Positions 8,044-16,108 of a stretch of 64,000 nucleotides of DNA are shown here, in pieces. The position numbers and the translations under genes are program-made. The stretch covers positions 493,667 through 557,666 of the forward strand of contig NZ_LISX01000004.1 of the NCBI RefSeq assembly GCF_001905465.1. Reading direction: 5' to 3'. Source of the DNA: Kitasatospora sp. CB01950. Lineage in GTDB: Bacteria > Actinomycetota > Actinomycetes > Streptomycetales > Streptomycetaceae. Positions within the stretch are counted from its first letter, which is position 1. Every line of letters begins with the position of its first letter. The notes below the pieces were generated by a model. It was not told where the DNA came from. It saw nothing but the letters and a program-made list of their open reading frames with translations, and did not search any database.

Positions 8044-8898
8044 TTGCCGCTCGCCGCTACCTCCGACCTGCTCGCGTCCGCCGCCGCCGACCGGCGCGGA
8101 CTGCCCGCCTTCAACGTGATCACCCTGGAGCACGCCGAGGCGATCGCCGCCGGCGCCGAAGCCGCGGGGACGCCCGTCGTGCTCCAGCTCAGCCAGAACG
8201 CCATCGCCTACCGCGGCGGCCGTCTGCTGCCGATCGCCCGGGCCTGCGCGGAGATCGCCGCCGCTGCCCGCGTCCCCGTCTCGCTCCACCTCGACCACTG
8301 CGAGGACTTCGACCTGCTGCGCGCGGCCCCCGCCGCCGGGTTCTCCTCCGCGATGTTCGACGCCTCCGCGCTGCCGCACGACGAGAACGTCAAGGCCACC
8401 GCCGAGGCCGCCGCCTGGGCGCACCGGCACGGCCTGCACCTGGAGGCCGAGTTGGGCCGGGTCGGCGGCAAGGACGGCGAGCCGCCGCTGTCCGCGCACG
8501 CGCCCGGCGCCCGCACCGACCCGGCGGAGGCGGCCCGCTACGTCGCCGACACCGCCGTGGACGCGCTGGCCGTCGCCGTCGGCTCCTCGCACGCGATGAC
8601 CTCGCGCACCGCCGCCCTCGACCTCGACCTGATCGGCGACCTGGCCGCCGCCGTCCCCGTCCCGCTGGTCCTGCACGGCAGCTCCGGGGTCCCCGACGAG
8701 CTGCTCACCGCGGCCGTCGCGGCCGGCATGGTGAAGATCAACATCGGCACGGCGCTCAACCTGGCCTACACCGCCGCCGTCCGCGAGCACCTGGCCGCCC
8801 ACCCCGCCGCCACCGACCCGCGCAAGTACCTCACCGCCGCCCGGGACGCGATGACCCGCACCGTCGAACAGCTGTCCCGGGTGGTCGCCGACCGCTGA
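8044..8898 (+). CDS. Class II fructose/tagatose-bisphosphate aldolase family protein
   Basis: A 284-residue zinc-dependent aldolase of the GatY/KbaY/Fba type. LPAFNVITLEHAEA is the family N-terminus. VSLHLDHCEDFDLL contains the zinc/catalytic HLDH pair, LEAELGRVGGKDG is the mobile loop with its Glu, and VGSSHAM and LVLHGSSGVPDE supply further zinc and phosphate contacts, followed by KINIGTALN. Being with nagK/nagA and a SIS enzyme, it may cleave tagatose-1,6-bisphosphate at the end of a GalNAc route. Fructose bisphosphate is the alternative. TTG start with GGAG 6 bp upstream. Confidence 0.83.
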   Translation: MPLAATSDLLASAAADRRGLPAFNVITLEHAEAIAAGAEAAGTPVVLQLSQNAIAYRGGRLLPIARACAEIAAAARVPVSLHLDHCEDFDLLRAAPAAGFSSAMFDASALPHDENVKATAEAAAWAHRHGLHLEAELGRVGGKDGEPPLSAHAPGARTDPAEAARYVADTAVDALAVAVGSSHAMTSRTAALDLDLIGDLAAAVPVPLVLHGSSGVPDELLTAAVAAGMVKINIGTALNLAYTAAVREHLAAHPAATDPRKYLTAARDAMTRTVEQLSRVVADR

Positions 8899-8903
8899 CA
8901 CGC

Positions 8904-8941
8904 CGACGGGGGCGCCGGGGTGTTCCCCGGCGCCCCCGTCG
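8904..8941. terminator. Bidirectional terminator hairpin
   Basis: A perfect 17-bp GC-rich stem (8904-8920 with 8925-8941) closes a TGTT loop between the aldolase gene and the convergent CBM-like gene. There is no long U-tract, which is typical of streptomycete terminators. Confidence 0.85.
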
Positions 8942-8947
8942 CGGTGG

Positions 8948-9874
8948 TCACTTGGCGGGGTACTTCTCCACCGAGAACGGCGTCACCGCGATCTGGTCGA
9001 GCAGCACCGTGCCCGCACCGGCCGGCAGGGTCACCGTGATGGTGTTGGAACCGGCCTGCAGGTCCGGCCATATGTTGGTGCTGTACCAGGACTGCGCGGG
9101 GTCCTGGTTCCCGCCCTTCGAGTAGTTCTTGAAGGTCACGCCGCCCGAGTGGTCCTTGCCGTTCACCGTGACCTGCGCGGGCTGGTCGGCTCCGGTGTTG
9201 TTGAAGTGCAGCCAGACCTTGGTCCGCCCGGCGGCGTCCCAGTTGACCGTCCAGGTGACCGACGAACCGCCTTGCAGCGTCAGGTACTTGCCGTCCGCGG
9301 AGGATGCGCCCTTGACCGCCGCGTCGAGGTTCGCGCCCTGCGCCTGCATCGTGGAGGCGTCGCCGATCGGCTCGTTGGCGGCGCTCGGGCTGGGCGCGGG
9401 GCTGGACGGGCCCGAGGAGCTCGGTTCGGCCGGGGCGGACGGGCTGTGGCTGTTGCCGGCGGCCTGTCCCTTGCCGGCGTCCGGGTCGCCGGTGGAGAGG
9501 GCGACGCCCGCGCCGATGGCGATCGCGGCGACCACCGCGACGGCGCCGATCACGGTGGCCTTGCCGCGGCCGGCCGGCCGGTCCTCACCGGGGCGCGGCC
9601 GGGAGCGCTCGGCGTACCGCGACTGCTGCGGCAGCGCGGTGGTCTCCTGCCCGGGCGCGGCGCCGGGCCCGGCCTGCGGGTGCCCGGGGCCGGCGGGCGG
9701 CGGGGCCTGCGGGTATGCGGGCCGCTCGCCGTAGGTGGCGCGGCCCACCTCCATCGGACGGCTGTAGCCGGTGCGGGGCCGCTCGGCCGCGGGTTGCTCG
9801 CCCTCGGCGGGACGGTAGAGGTACGCGAACGGGTCGTCCTCGCCCGCGCCGTCGTTGTTACCGGCGGTCGTCAC
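8948..9874 (-). CDS. Membrane-anchored protein with C-terminal carbohydrate-binding (CBM6/35-like) domain
   Basis: About 308 residues. Residues 1-105 are a hydrophilic Pro/Gly-rich cytoplasmic region. One membrane segment follows at about 108-128 (TVIGAVAVVAAIAIGAGVAL), then a Ser/Pro-rich wall-spanning linker to about 170. The C-terminal beta-sandwich has CBM-like features (VTWTVNWDAAGRTKVWLHFNN, TNIWPDLQAGSNTITVTLPAG). No catalytic domain is visible, so it probably binds wall or extracellular glycans. I prefer GTG 9874, 6 bp after GGGGAG, to the TTG at 9880 that abuts it. Confidence 0.72.
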   Translation of the reverse strand: MTTAGNNDGAGEDDPFAYLYRPAEGEQPAAERPRTGYSRPMEVGRATYGERPAYPQAPPPAGPGHPQAGPGAAPGQETTALPQQSRYAERSRPRPGEDRPAGRGKATVIGAVAVVAAIAIGAGVALSTGDPDAGKGQAAGNSHSPSAPAEPSSSGPSSPAPSPSAANEPIGDASTMQAQGANLDAAVKGASSADGKYLTLQGGSSVTWTVNWDAAGRTKVWLHFNNTGADQPAQVTVNGKDHSGGVTFKNYSKGGNQDPAQSWYSTNIWPDLQAGSNTITVTLPAGAGTVLLDQIAVTPFSVEKYPAK

Positions 9875-9981
9875 GGTCAACTCCCCAGGACTGGATGCTC
9901 TCGTACCCAGGGCACCCTACCTGTCGCCTTTCGGCCCGGACCAAGCGGTTCAGCCCGCCGAGCGGTTCGACCCGGAGCGGT

Positions 9982-11757
9982 TCAGCCCGCCCGGCGGTGC
10001 GAGCGCTCGCCGCGCGAGCCGCGGGCCGTGCCGCCGCGGGTGCGCTTCTCGTCGTACATCCGCTCGTCCGCGGAGTGCAGCACCTCGTCGATGCTCATGC
10101 CGCAGCCGGCCCAGCCGATGCCGAGGCTGACGCCGACCCGGACGGCCCGGTTGTCGATCCGCATCGGCGGCAGGATGGCGCTGCGCAGCCGCCCGGCGAG
10201 TTCCTTGGCCTCCTCGCGGCCGATGGCGTCGGCCAGCACGACGAACTCGTCGCCGCTCATCCGGGCCACCGTGTCGCCCTCCCGGACGACCTGCTGGAGC
10301 CGGCGGGCGATCTCGATCAGCACGGCGTCGCCGGCGTTGTGGCCGTAGCGGTCGTTGACCAGCTTGAAGCCGTCGAGGTCGCAGTAGAGGACGGCGAGGC
10401 CCTTCTCCGGGCCGGGGCGGCGGTGGCCCTGCCAGAGCTCGCCGCCCGACGGGTCGGCGGGGACGACGGCGTGCACGTGGTGCGCGGCGGTGGCGTCGTG
10501 GCGGAGCATCTCACCGGCCGCGAAGGCCTCCCGGTCGCGCTCCAGGGCCTCGTCGGGGGGCGGGTAGCCGTGCGCCACGGTCACGGGGCCACCGGACGCC
10601 GGCGGGCCGTTCTGGACGGTGCCTGAGGGCGGGTGGCCGGTGTCGGGCGGACCGCCGGGGGCGGGCAGCTGGGCGCGGGAACAGAGCCGGCGGGCGAGCC
10701 GGGACCGCAGTTCGGCGCCGTTGGGCAGGCCGGTGAGGGCGTCGTGGCTGGCCCGGTGGGCGAGCTGGAGCTCGTGCCGCTTGCGGTCCTCGATGTCCTC
10801 GACGTGGGTGAGCAGGAAGCTGGGGCCCTCGGTGGCGTCGGCGACCACCGAGTTGCGCAGGCACACCCACTGGAAGCCGCCGTCGCGGCGGGACAGCCGC
10901 AGTTCGGCGCGTCCGCCCTCGGCGCTGGTGCGCAGCAGCAGCCCCAGGTCGTCGGGGTGGACCAGGTCGACGAAGCGCTGCTGGCGCAGGGTGGCCCGGG
11001 GGCGGCCGAGCAGCCGGCACAGGGCGTCGTTGACGCGGGTGAGCTGCCCGGTGCCGTCGCCGTGCAGTTCGGTGATGGCCATGCCGCTGGGGGCGTACTC
11101 GAAGGCCTGCCGAAAGGATTCCTCGCTGGCCCGCAGGGCCTGCTGCTCCTTCTCCAGGCGGGCCAGGGCGCGCTGCATCTCGGCCCGCAGCCGGGCGTTG
11201 CCGATGGCTATGGAGGCCTGCAGGGAGAACATCTCCAGTGCCTCGCGGGTCCATGCGCCGGGGCGTTTGCCGCTGCGCGGTCGGTCCACCGAGAGGACGC
11301 CGAGCAGGTCGCCGCCGGGGCTGTACATGGGCGCGAGCAGGACGTCGGCGGGGTGCCAGTCGTTGTCGTAGACGGGCAGCGGGCCGTCGCCGGTCCAGGT
11401 GGGGATGTCGGTGCCGATGGCCCAGCCGCGGTCGTACGGGAGGAAGCGCAGGGTGCCCCAGTGGTCGGCGACCTGCAGCATCCGGTCCCAGGACTCGCGG
11501 GAGCCGACCTGGCCGAGCAGCACGGAGGGCCCGCCGAAGGTGCTCTCCTCGATCTCCCAGACGGCGGCGATCACCAGGTCCCCGTCGGGCCGCACCAGGC
11601 TGACCGCGGCGGCGTCGAACCCGAGCCCGTGGACCGCTCCCTCGACGACCGCCTGCAGGGTTCCCGCCAGGCTCCGGGCAGCGTTGAGGTCCGCCACGAC
11701 CCGGTGCAAGGTGCGGAGGGTCGCGAGGCGGACGTAGGGCTCCGACTCGGCTTCCAT
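9982..11757 (-). CDS. cdgB: GAF-PAS-GGDEF diguanylate cyclase, CdgB-like
   Basis: A 591-residue soluble enzyme making c-di-GMP from two GTP. It has a GAF domain (about 12-185), a short coiled coil (about 185-210), PAS/PAC (about 213-335) and GGDEF (about 340-575). The signature reads SGDEF rather than GGDEF. An inhibitory I-site REGD sits five residues before it, so product inhibition is expected. Between GLPN and CDLDGFK lie about 110 residues instead of about 30, an insert rich in Pro, Gly and His. S. coelicolor CdgB (SCO4281, from memory) has this architecture and is a developmental BldD target. The gene is divergent from a flavin reductase across a palindrome. Confidence 0.85.
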   Translation of the reverse strand: MEAESEPYVRLATLRTLHRVVADLNAARSLAGTLQAVVEGAVHGLGFDAAAVSLVRPDGDLVIAAVWEIEESTFGGPSVLLGQVGSRESWDRMLQVADHWGTLRFLPYDRGWAIGTDIPTWTGDGPLPVYDNDWHPADVLLAPMYSPGGDLLGVLSVDRPRSGKRPGAWTREALEMFSLQASIAIGNARLRAEMQRALARLEKEQQALRASEESFRQAFEYAPSGMAITELHGDGTGQLTRVNDALCRLLGRPRATLRQQRFVDLVHPDDLGLLLRTSAEGGRAELRLSRRDGGFQWVCLRNSVVADATEGPSFLLTHVEDIEDRKRHELQLAHRASHDALTGLPNGAELRSRLARRLCSRAQLPAPGGPPDTGHPPSGTVQNGPPASGGPVTVAHGYPPPDEALERDREAFAAGEMLRHDATAAHHVHAVVPADPSGGELWQGHRRPGPEKGLAVLYCDLDGFKLVNDRYGHNAGDAVLIEIARRLQQVVREGDTVARMSGDEFVVLADAIGREEAKELAGRLRSAILPPMRIDNRAVRVGVSLGIGWAGCGMSIDEVLHSADERMYDEKRTRGGTARGSRGERSHRRAG

Positions 11758-11872
11758 GCGGGGGCTCCCCGGCTGCTTCGGATGGTTCTTGAGAGGTGTC
11801 GTCCGATTGCCAGAAGAACTGAATCACAGCGAGCACTTCGATAGGCACGCTCGGTCAGCAATAGCCTGTCAG

Positions 11873-11888
11873 TGTGACTCAAATCACA
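11873..11888. promoter_or_regulatory. Perfect palindrome TGTGA-N6-TCACA between cdgB and flavin reductase
   Basis: TGTGACTCAAATCACA is a perfect 5-6-5 inverted repeat of the Crp/Fnr-family form. It lies 116 bp before the cdgB start and 155 bp before the divergent flavin reductase. It also contains a TGACTCA half like one arm of a BldD box, but the second BldD half does not match. AT-rich sequence with repeated ATGATC follows at 11890-11907. Confidence 0.5.
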
Positions 11889-12042
11889 TAATGATCAAGT
11901 GATGATCGTATTCGGAAACGGCAGGGAACGACAGGACGCCCGGCAGGCGACTTCCGGCAGCACACCACCCCCACGCTCGGCCCAGCGACCGATCCGACCT
12001 ACGACCAGGGCCCGATACCGCTGCGCCCGCGCGGAGACTACC

Positions 12043-12606
12043 GTGCGGTACGTGTACAGCTCCCCACAGTCCCCCGCCTCCCCCGCCGCGCCCGCCCCCG
12101 TTGCCGACGCCGGCGCCACTCCCGAGGAGTTCCGCGCCGCCCTCGGCCAACTGGCCGCCGGCGTCTCGCTGGTGACCGTGCACGACCCCGAGGACGGCGA
12201 GGACGTCGGCATGACCGCCACCTCGTTCCTGTCGGTGTCGCTGGAGCCGCCGCTGGTGCTGGTCTCGGTGCGCGAGGACTCCCGGATGGACGACCTGCTC
12301 GCCCGGGCCGAGACCTGGGCGGTCTCGCTGCTCGGCGAGGAGCACCGCACGCTGGCCTCCCGGTTCGCCATGAAGGGCCGGCTCAGCGACCGCCTGCTGT
12401 TCGCCGACGCCGCCTGGCAGCGCGGCCCGCACTCCGGCGCCCCGCTGATCGACGGCGCGCTCGCCACCGTCGAGTGCCGCACCGAACAGCGCATCCCGGC
12501 CGGCGACCACACCCTGGTGCTCGGCCGCGTCCTGGCCGCGCGAGTCCCCGCCCCGGCGGCCCGACCGCTGGTCTACTTCCGCTCCGGCTACCGCCAACTC
12601 GGCTGA
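12043..12606 (+). CDS. Flavin reductase-like FMN-binding protein
   Basis: A 187-residue FMN-binding split-barrel protein of the flavin-reductase family, which reduces free FMN/FAD with NAD(P)H or serves as the reductase partner of a monooxygenase. Typical segments are EEFRAALGQLAAGVSLVTV, VGMTATSFLSVSLEPPLVLVSV and FAVSLLGEEH-type WAVSLLGEEHRTLASRFA, followed by ATVECRTEQRIPAGDHTLVLGRV. I start at GTG 12043, 6 bp after GGAG; the longer frame from 11899 would cross the promoter region. The physiological partner is unknown. Confidence 0.85.
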   Translation: MRYVYSSPQSPASPAAPAPVADAGATPEEFRAALGQLAAGVSLVTVHDPEDGEDVGMTATSFLSVSLEPPLVLVSVREDSRMDDLLARAETWAVSLLGEEHRTLASRFAMKGRLSDRLLFADAAWQRGPHSGAPLIDGALATVECRTEQRIPAGDHTLVLGRVLAARVPAPAARPLVYFRSGYRQLG

Positions 12607-12616
12607 GCCGAGGCCG

Positions 12617-13045
12617 CTAGTCCGGCTTGACCCGACCCCGCCCCTGCTTCAGCGTGGCGCGGTGCCGCTTGTTCTCCAGCCGCCGCTCGATCATGCCCCG
12701 GGTGGGCTTGGTGGCCCGCCGGGCCTTCGGCGGCGGCGCGGTGGCCTCGCCCAGCAGCGACGCCAGCCGGGCGGCCGCGACCTCGCGGTTGCGCCACTGC
12801 GAGCGGTGCTCGGAGGCGCGCACCACCAGCACCCCGTCGACCAGCCGCGAGGCCAGCCGCTCCAGGGCGCGGTCCTTCCACACCGGCGGCAGCGCGTCGG
12901 AGGCGGCGAGATCCCAGCGCAGCTCGACCTTGCTGTCGGAGGTGTTGACGTGCTGGCCGCCGGGGCCGGAGGAACGGGAGAAGCGCCAGACGAGCTCGGC
13001 GTCGGGGACGACCACCGAACCCCGTACGCGCACGGGCTCAGTCAT
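12617..13045 (-). CDS. arfB: ArfB-type peptidyl-tRNA hydrolase (release-factor-like ribosome rescue)
   Basis: A 142-residue class I release-factor-like protein without codon-recognition domains. The catalytic GGQ motif is in FSRSSGPGGQHVNTSDSKVELRW. The C-terminus is a basic tail (RRLENKRHRATLKQGRGRVKPD) that in ArfB/ICT1 enters the empty mRNA channel. It hydrolyses peptidyl-tRNA on stalled ribosomes. I use ATG 13045 (MTEPVRV) instead of ATG 13057. It converges with the flavin reductase, 10 bp away. Confidence 0.9.
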   Translation of the reverse strand: MTEPVRVRGSVVVPDAELVWRFSRSSGPGGQHVNTSDSKVELRWDLAASDALPPVWKDRALERLASRLVDGVLVVRASEHRSQWRNREVAAARLASLLGEATAPPPKARRATKPTRGMIERRLENKRHRATLKQGRGRVKPD

Positions 13046-13108
13046 GCCGCCCATCATCCCGCCCGGGCGCGGCGCCCGTCACCTGGTTAACCCGGCACAA
13101 TGGCGGGC

Positions 13109-13600
13109 GTGATCGAGCTCGGCTACTCCCTCTCCAACCGCTTCCCCGACCCCCCGCAGACCGACTACCGCACCGCACCGGTCCGCGCGCTGCGCCACGA
13201 CCTGTTCGCCGGGGACGTCTACCTGGAGAGCGGCGACGGCACCGGCGTCGAGACCCTCTGGGGCTGGGTGCCGGTGCTGGACTTCGCCTGGGCGCTGTGC
13301 GACGTCGTCGAACGCCTCGACGAGGACCCGCGCGGCAGCCGCGAGGCCCGGGTCCGCACCGAGGACCTCGACTTCACCCAGAACACCGAACTGCTGCGCT
13401 TCGCCCGCCGGTTCGGCTGGGTGGAGATCACCGCCACCTGGCGTCCGGACGACGAGCCGGTGGTGGTCCGGCACGCCGAGCTGCGCCGGGAGGCCCGGGA
13501 CTTCCTCCAGGACGTGCTGGCCGACCTGACCGAGCTGCACGAGGACCTGGCCGACAATCCGAACATCTGGACCGTGCAGGGCCGGTACCCGAGAATCTGA
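13109..13600 (+). CDS. Conserved hypothetical protein, about 163 residues
   Basis: No family recognised. The protein is soluble and acidic, has no signal or membrane segment, and starts MIELGYSLSNRFPDPP if GTG 13109 is used. A CACAAT -10-like hexamer (13096-13101) ends 7 bp before this GTG, consistent with a leaderless mRNA. ATG 13100 lies inside that hexamer and has no ribosome site. Notable segments are LWGWVPVLDFAWALCDV and RHAELRREARDFLQDVLADL, the latter a probable amphipathic helix. It lies 93 bp before terD on the same strand. Confidence 0.7.
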   Translation: MIELGYSLSNRFPDPPQTDYRTAPVRALRHDLFAGDVYLESGDGTGVETLWGWVPVLDFAWALCDVVERLDEDPRGSREARVRTEDLDFTQNTELLRFARRFGWVEITATWRPDDEPVVVRHAELRREARDFLQDVLADLTELHEDLADNPNIWTVQGRYPRI

Positions 13601-13693
13601 CCCGGCGTCGGACGGCCCCGCACCCCGCGTGGAACCAAAGGCCGCCCGTCCCGCGTTCTCTGGGCAAAACCGACCGAAGGGACACCACAGACC

Positions 13694-14269
13694 ATGCCCG
13701 TGAGCCTCACCAAGGGTGGCAACGTCTCGCTGACCAAGGAGGCCCCCGGCCTGACGGCGGTCACCGTCGGCCTCGGCTGGGACGTGCGCACCACCACCGG
13801 CACCGAGTTCGACCTGGACGCCAGCGCGATCGTGCTGAACGGCGAGGGCAAGGTCTACTCCGACCGCCACTTCGTCTTCTTCAACAACACCAGCACCCCG
13901 GACAGCACCGTCGTCCACACCGGCGACAACCGCACCGGCGAGGGCGACGGCGACGACGAGCAGGTCAACGTCAACCTGGCCGCGCTGCCCGCCGACGTCA
14001 CCCGGATCACCTTCCCGGTGTCGATCTACGACGGCAACAGCCGCGGCCAGAGCTTCGGCCAGGTCCGCAACGCCTACATCCGGGTGCTCAACCAGGCCGG
14101 CGGCGCCGAGCTCGCCCGCTACGACCTCTCCGAGGACGCCGCCACCGAGACCGCGATGATCTTCGGCGAGCTGTACCGCAACGGCGCCGAGTGGAAGTTC
14201 CGCGCCATCGGCCAGGGCTACGCCTCCGGCCTGGCCGGCATCGCCCAGGACTTCGGCGTCAACGTCTGA
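13694..14269 (+). CDS. terD: TerD-family calcium-binding stress protein
   Basis: A 191-residue TerD/CABP domain protein beginning [20 protein letters not shown], the standard N-terminus. Acidic Ca2+-binding loops are visible ([52 protein letters not shown]). Such proteins are linked to tellurite/oxidative stress and, in Streptomyces, to normal development. No other ter genes lie beside it here. A strong terminator follows. Confidence 0.93.
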   Translation: MPVSLTKGGNVSLTKEAPGLTAVTVGLGWDVRTTTGTEFDLDASAIVLNGEGKVYSDRHFVFFNNTSTPDSTVVHTGDNRTGEGDGDDEQVNVNLAALPADVTRITFPVSIYDGNSRGQSFGQVRNAYIRVLNQAGGAELARYDLSEDAATETAMIFGELYRNGAEWKFRAIGQGYASGLAGIAQDFGVNV

Positions 14270-14286
14270 CGCGCACCCGCACAGCC

Positions 14287-14324
14287 GGAAGGGCCCCCGC
14301 TCCGTCAGGAACGGGGGCCCTTCC
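14287..14324. terminator. Bidirectional terminator after terD
   Basis: A 13-bp perfect stem GGAAGGGCCCCCG (14287-14299) pairs with 14312-14324 around a 12-base loop. It lies between terD and the convergent coiled-coil membrane protein gene. Confidence 0.88.
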
Positions 14325-14330
14325 GCGTGG

Positions 14331-15341
14331 TCACGGCCGGCCGGCCCGCAGCTCGGGCAGCTCCAGCAGCTCGGTCTCGTCGTGCGGGGTCAGGTCGACC
14401 ACCTCGGCGGGCTCGGTGTCGGACTCCGCGTGCTGGTGGCTCGGCGGCTGCTCCACCGCGCGGTGCGCGGGCTGCCCGACGTCCACCGGCGCGGCGTCCA
14501 GCACCGCGTAGCGCTCGCTGTCGGCCAGCGCCTCGTCGCCCACCACGTCCGCCAGGTCGCCCACCGCCGGGGCCGGCGCGGCCGCCCGCAGCGCGGCCCG
14601 GGCACTGCCCGGCCGGCCGAAGAAGCTGAACGCCGCTCCCCGCGGCCGCTGCGGGGCAGCGTGCTCCGCGGCCTGCGGGCGCGGGCCGGGCAGCGCCGGA
14701 CCGACCGGGCGCAGCGCCGCCGGACCGGTGGCCGGCACCGGCTCCGGCATCTTCGGCCGCAGCTCGACCTGGGCCCGCTCGTCCACCGCGCGCTGTGCCT
14801 CGGCGGACACCGCCTGCCGCTCCAGATGCCGCATCGCGGCCTGTGCGCGGACGAACGCGGCCGGGGTGACCGGGTGCTTGGGGCGGGACTCCTCGACGGC
14901 CCGGCGGGCCGCCTCGGCCTCCTTCAGCGCCTGCTCGGCGACCAGCACGGCACGCTCGCGCAGCAGCCGGGCGATCTCCGTCTCCGCCTTCGCCAGCCGG
15001 GACTTCTCCGCGGTCAGCCGCCGCCCGAAGCGGGTGGCCCGCTCCTCGGCGACCTCGGCCGCGTACTCGGCCTCGGCGATCTGCTCCTCGTAGCGCTCCT
15101 CGGCGCGCAGCCGGCGCGTCATGGCCAGCTCGACAGCGGCCCGGGCGGCCCGGTCGCGCTGCCGCAGCACCAGCGCCAGGCCGACCACCGCGACCACCGC
15201 GGCGACGCCGACCGAGCGGGCCACGATCTGGTCCGGACTGGCCACCAGCGCGGCCACCGCCGCGACCACGAGCACACCGGAGGCGACCGGTGGCAGCGAC
15301 CGGCCCAGGACGGAGGAATGACGGTGGCGTCCGCGAGGCAT
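14331..15341 (-). CDS. Membrane protein with cytoplasmic coiled coil, function unknown
   Basis: A 336-residue protein with two N-terminal membrane segments (about 17-35 and 42-60). A long Ala/Glu/Arg-rich coiled coil follows at about 62-165 (RAAVELAMTRRLRAEERYEE...AEKSRLAKAETEIARLL). The C-terminal half is low-complexity and Pro/Ala-rich and contains a short AAFSFFGRPGSARAAL segment. I do not recognise a family. The layout suggests a membrane-tethered scaffold, which is inference only. It ends 7 bp from the terD terminator. Confidence 0.65.
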   Translation of the reverse strand: MPRGRHRHSSVLGRSLPPVASGVLVVAAVAALVASPDQIVARSVGVAAVVAVVGLALVLRQRDRAARAAVELAMTRRLRAEERYEEQIAEAEYAAEVAEERATRFGRRLTAEKSRLAKAETEIARLLRERAVLVAEQALKEAEAARRAVEESRPKHPVTPAAFVRAQAAMRHLERQAVSAEAQRAVDERAQVELRPKMPEPVPATGPAALRPVGPALPGPRPQAAEHAAPQRPRGAAFSFFGRPGSARAALRAAAPAPAVGDLADVVGDEALADSERYAVLDAAPVDVGQPAHRAVEQPPSHQHAESDTEPAEVVDLTPHDETELLELPELRAGRP

Positions 15342-15473
15342 GGCTAGAAACTAGCGTGCGAGTCGCGGCCCTGTCAGCCTCGCCCCCCATTCCGCCCTTG
15401 ACACGCCGACAGAAACACGGGCCGCACTCGAACCGTCACGCAGTGCGAGTGGCGCGCAGTGCGAGTGGCGGCC

Positions 15474-15971
15474 TCAGCGGGGGGAGGCGGCCGTGCCGCG
15501 CGGGTGCTCCGGGTCGTCGTGGTCCTCCGGAAGCCGGCAGATGTGCTGCAGCCACAGCGCCACCGCGATCACCGCCGCACCGGCCAGCACCGCGAACAGC
15601 GCGGTGGCGGCCTGCGCCCGACGGGCGGCGACCTCCAGCGAGCCGAGCAGGAACACCCCGACGCCCGCGTACACGCCGGTCACCACCGACGACACCAGCG
15701 CGCTGGCCTGCCCCAGCACCAGCGCCCGCGCCGCGTGCAGCGGATCGACCCGCTTCGCGCCCGGCTGCCGCTCCCGCATCGCCTTCAGCCGCGACCGCAG
15801 CGAGATCGCCACGGCCAGCAGCACCACGGCGATCGCCGCAAGCACGTACGGCGCGTACGCGGGCACTCCGGGCAGCGTGCCCAGCGAGTCCCACAGCCGG
15901 GCACCGCCCCAGGACAGCAGCCCCGTGATGGCGGTGATGCCGAGCAGCAGGCGGAGACGGAGCGGCTTCAC
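15474..15971 (-). CDS. DUF3180 membrane protein
   Basis: A 165-residue integral membrane protein with four predicted segments: LRLLLGITAITGLLSWGG, YAPYVLAAIAVVLLAVAISL, LVSSVVTGVYAGVGVFLLG and ALFAVLAGAAVIAVALWLQH. Between the second and third is the cytosolic LHAARALVLGQASALV typical of DUF3180, a family found next to folate genes in actinobacteria. It lies 137 bp downstream of folK on the same strand, probably the last gene of the fol transcript. Function is not known. Confidence 0.82.
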   Translation of the reverse strand: MKPLRLRLLLGITAITGLLSWGGARLWDSLGTLPGVPAYAPYVLAAIAVVLLAVAISLRSRLKAMRERQPGAKRVDPLHAARALVLGQASALVSSVVTGVYAGVGVFLLGSLEVAARRAQAATALFAVLAGAAVIAVALWLQHICRLPEDHDDPEHPRGTAASPR

Positions 15972-16108
15972 GCGGACGGGCTTCCTTCCAGTGGTTCGAC
16001 CCGGCCCTGCACGGCCCGGGAGTTCGGCGCGGCGACCAGCCCACCGTACCGGCCGGGCCGCACCCGCAGGGAGCTACGGCCGTGGTCGGCCGGAAGTTCC
16101 CGGACGGC

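Noticed and set aside
11873..11888. Full BldD box upstream of cdgB
   Set aside because: Only one half fits (TGACTCA); the second half of the BldD palindrome is not matched. The Crp-type symmetry describes the site better.
13100..13108. ATG 13100 as start of the hypothetical gene before terD
   Set aside because: It lies within a CACAAT -10-like hexamer and lacks a ribosome site; GTG 13109 sits at the right distance for a leaderless start. Not decisive.
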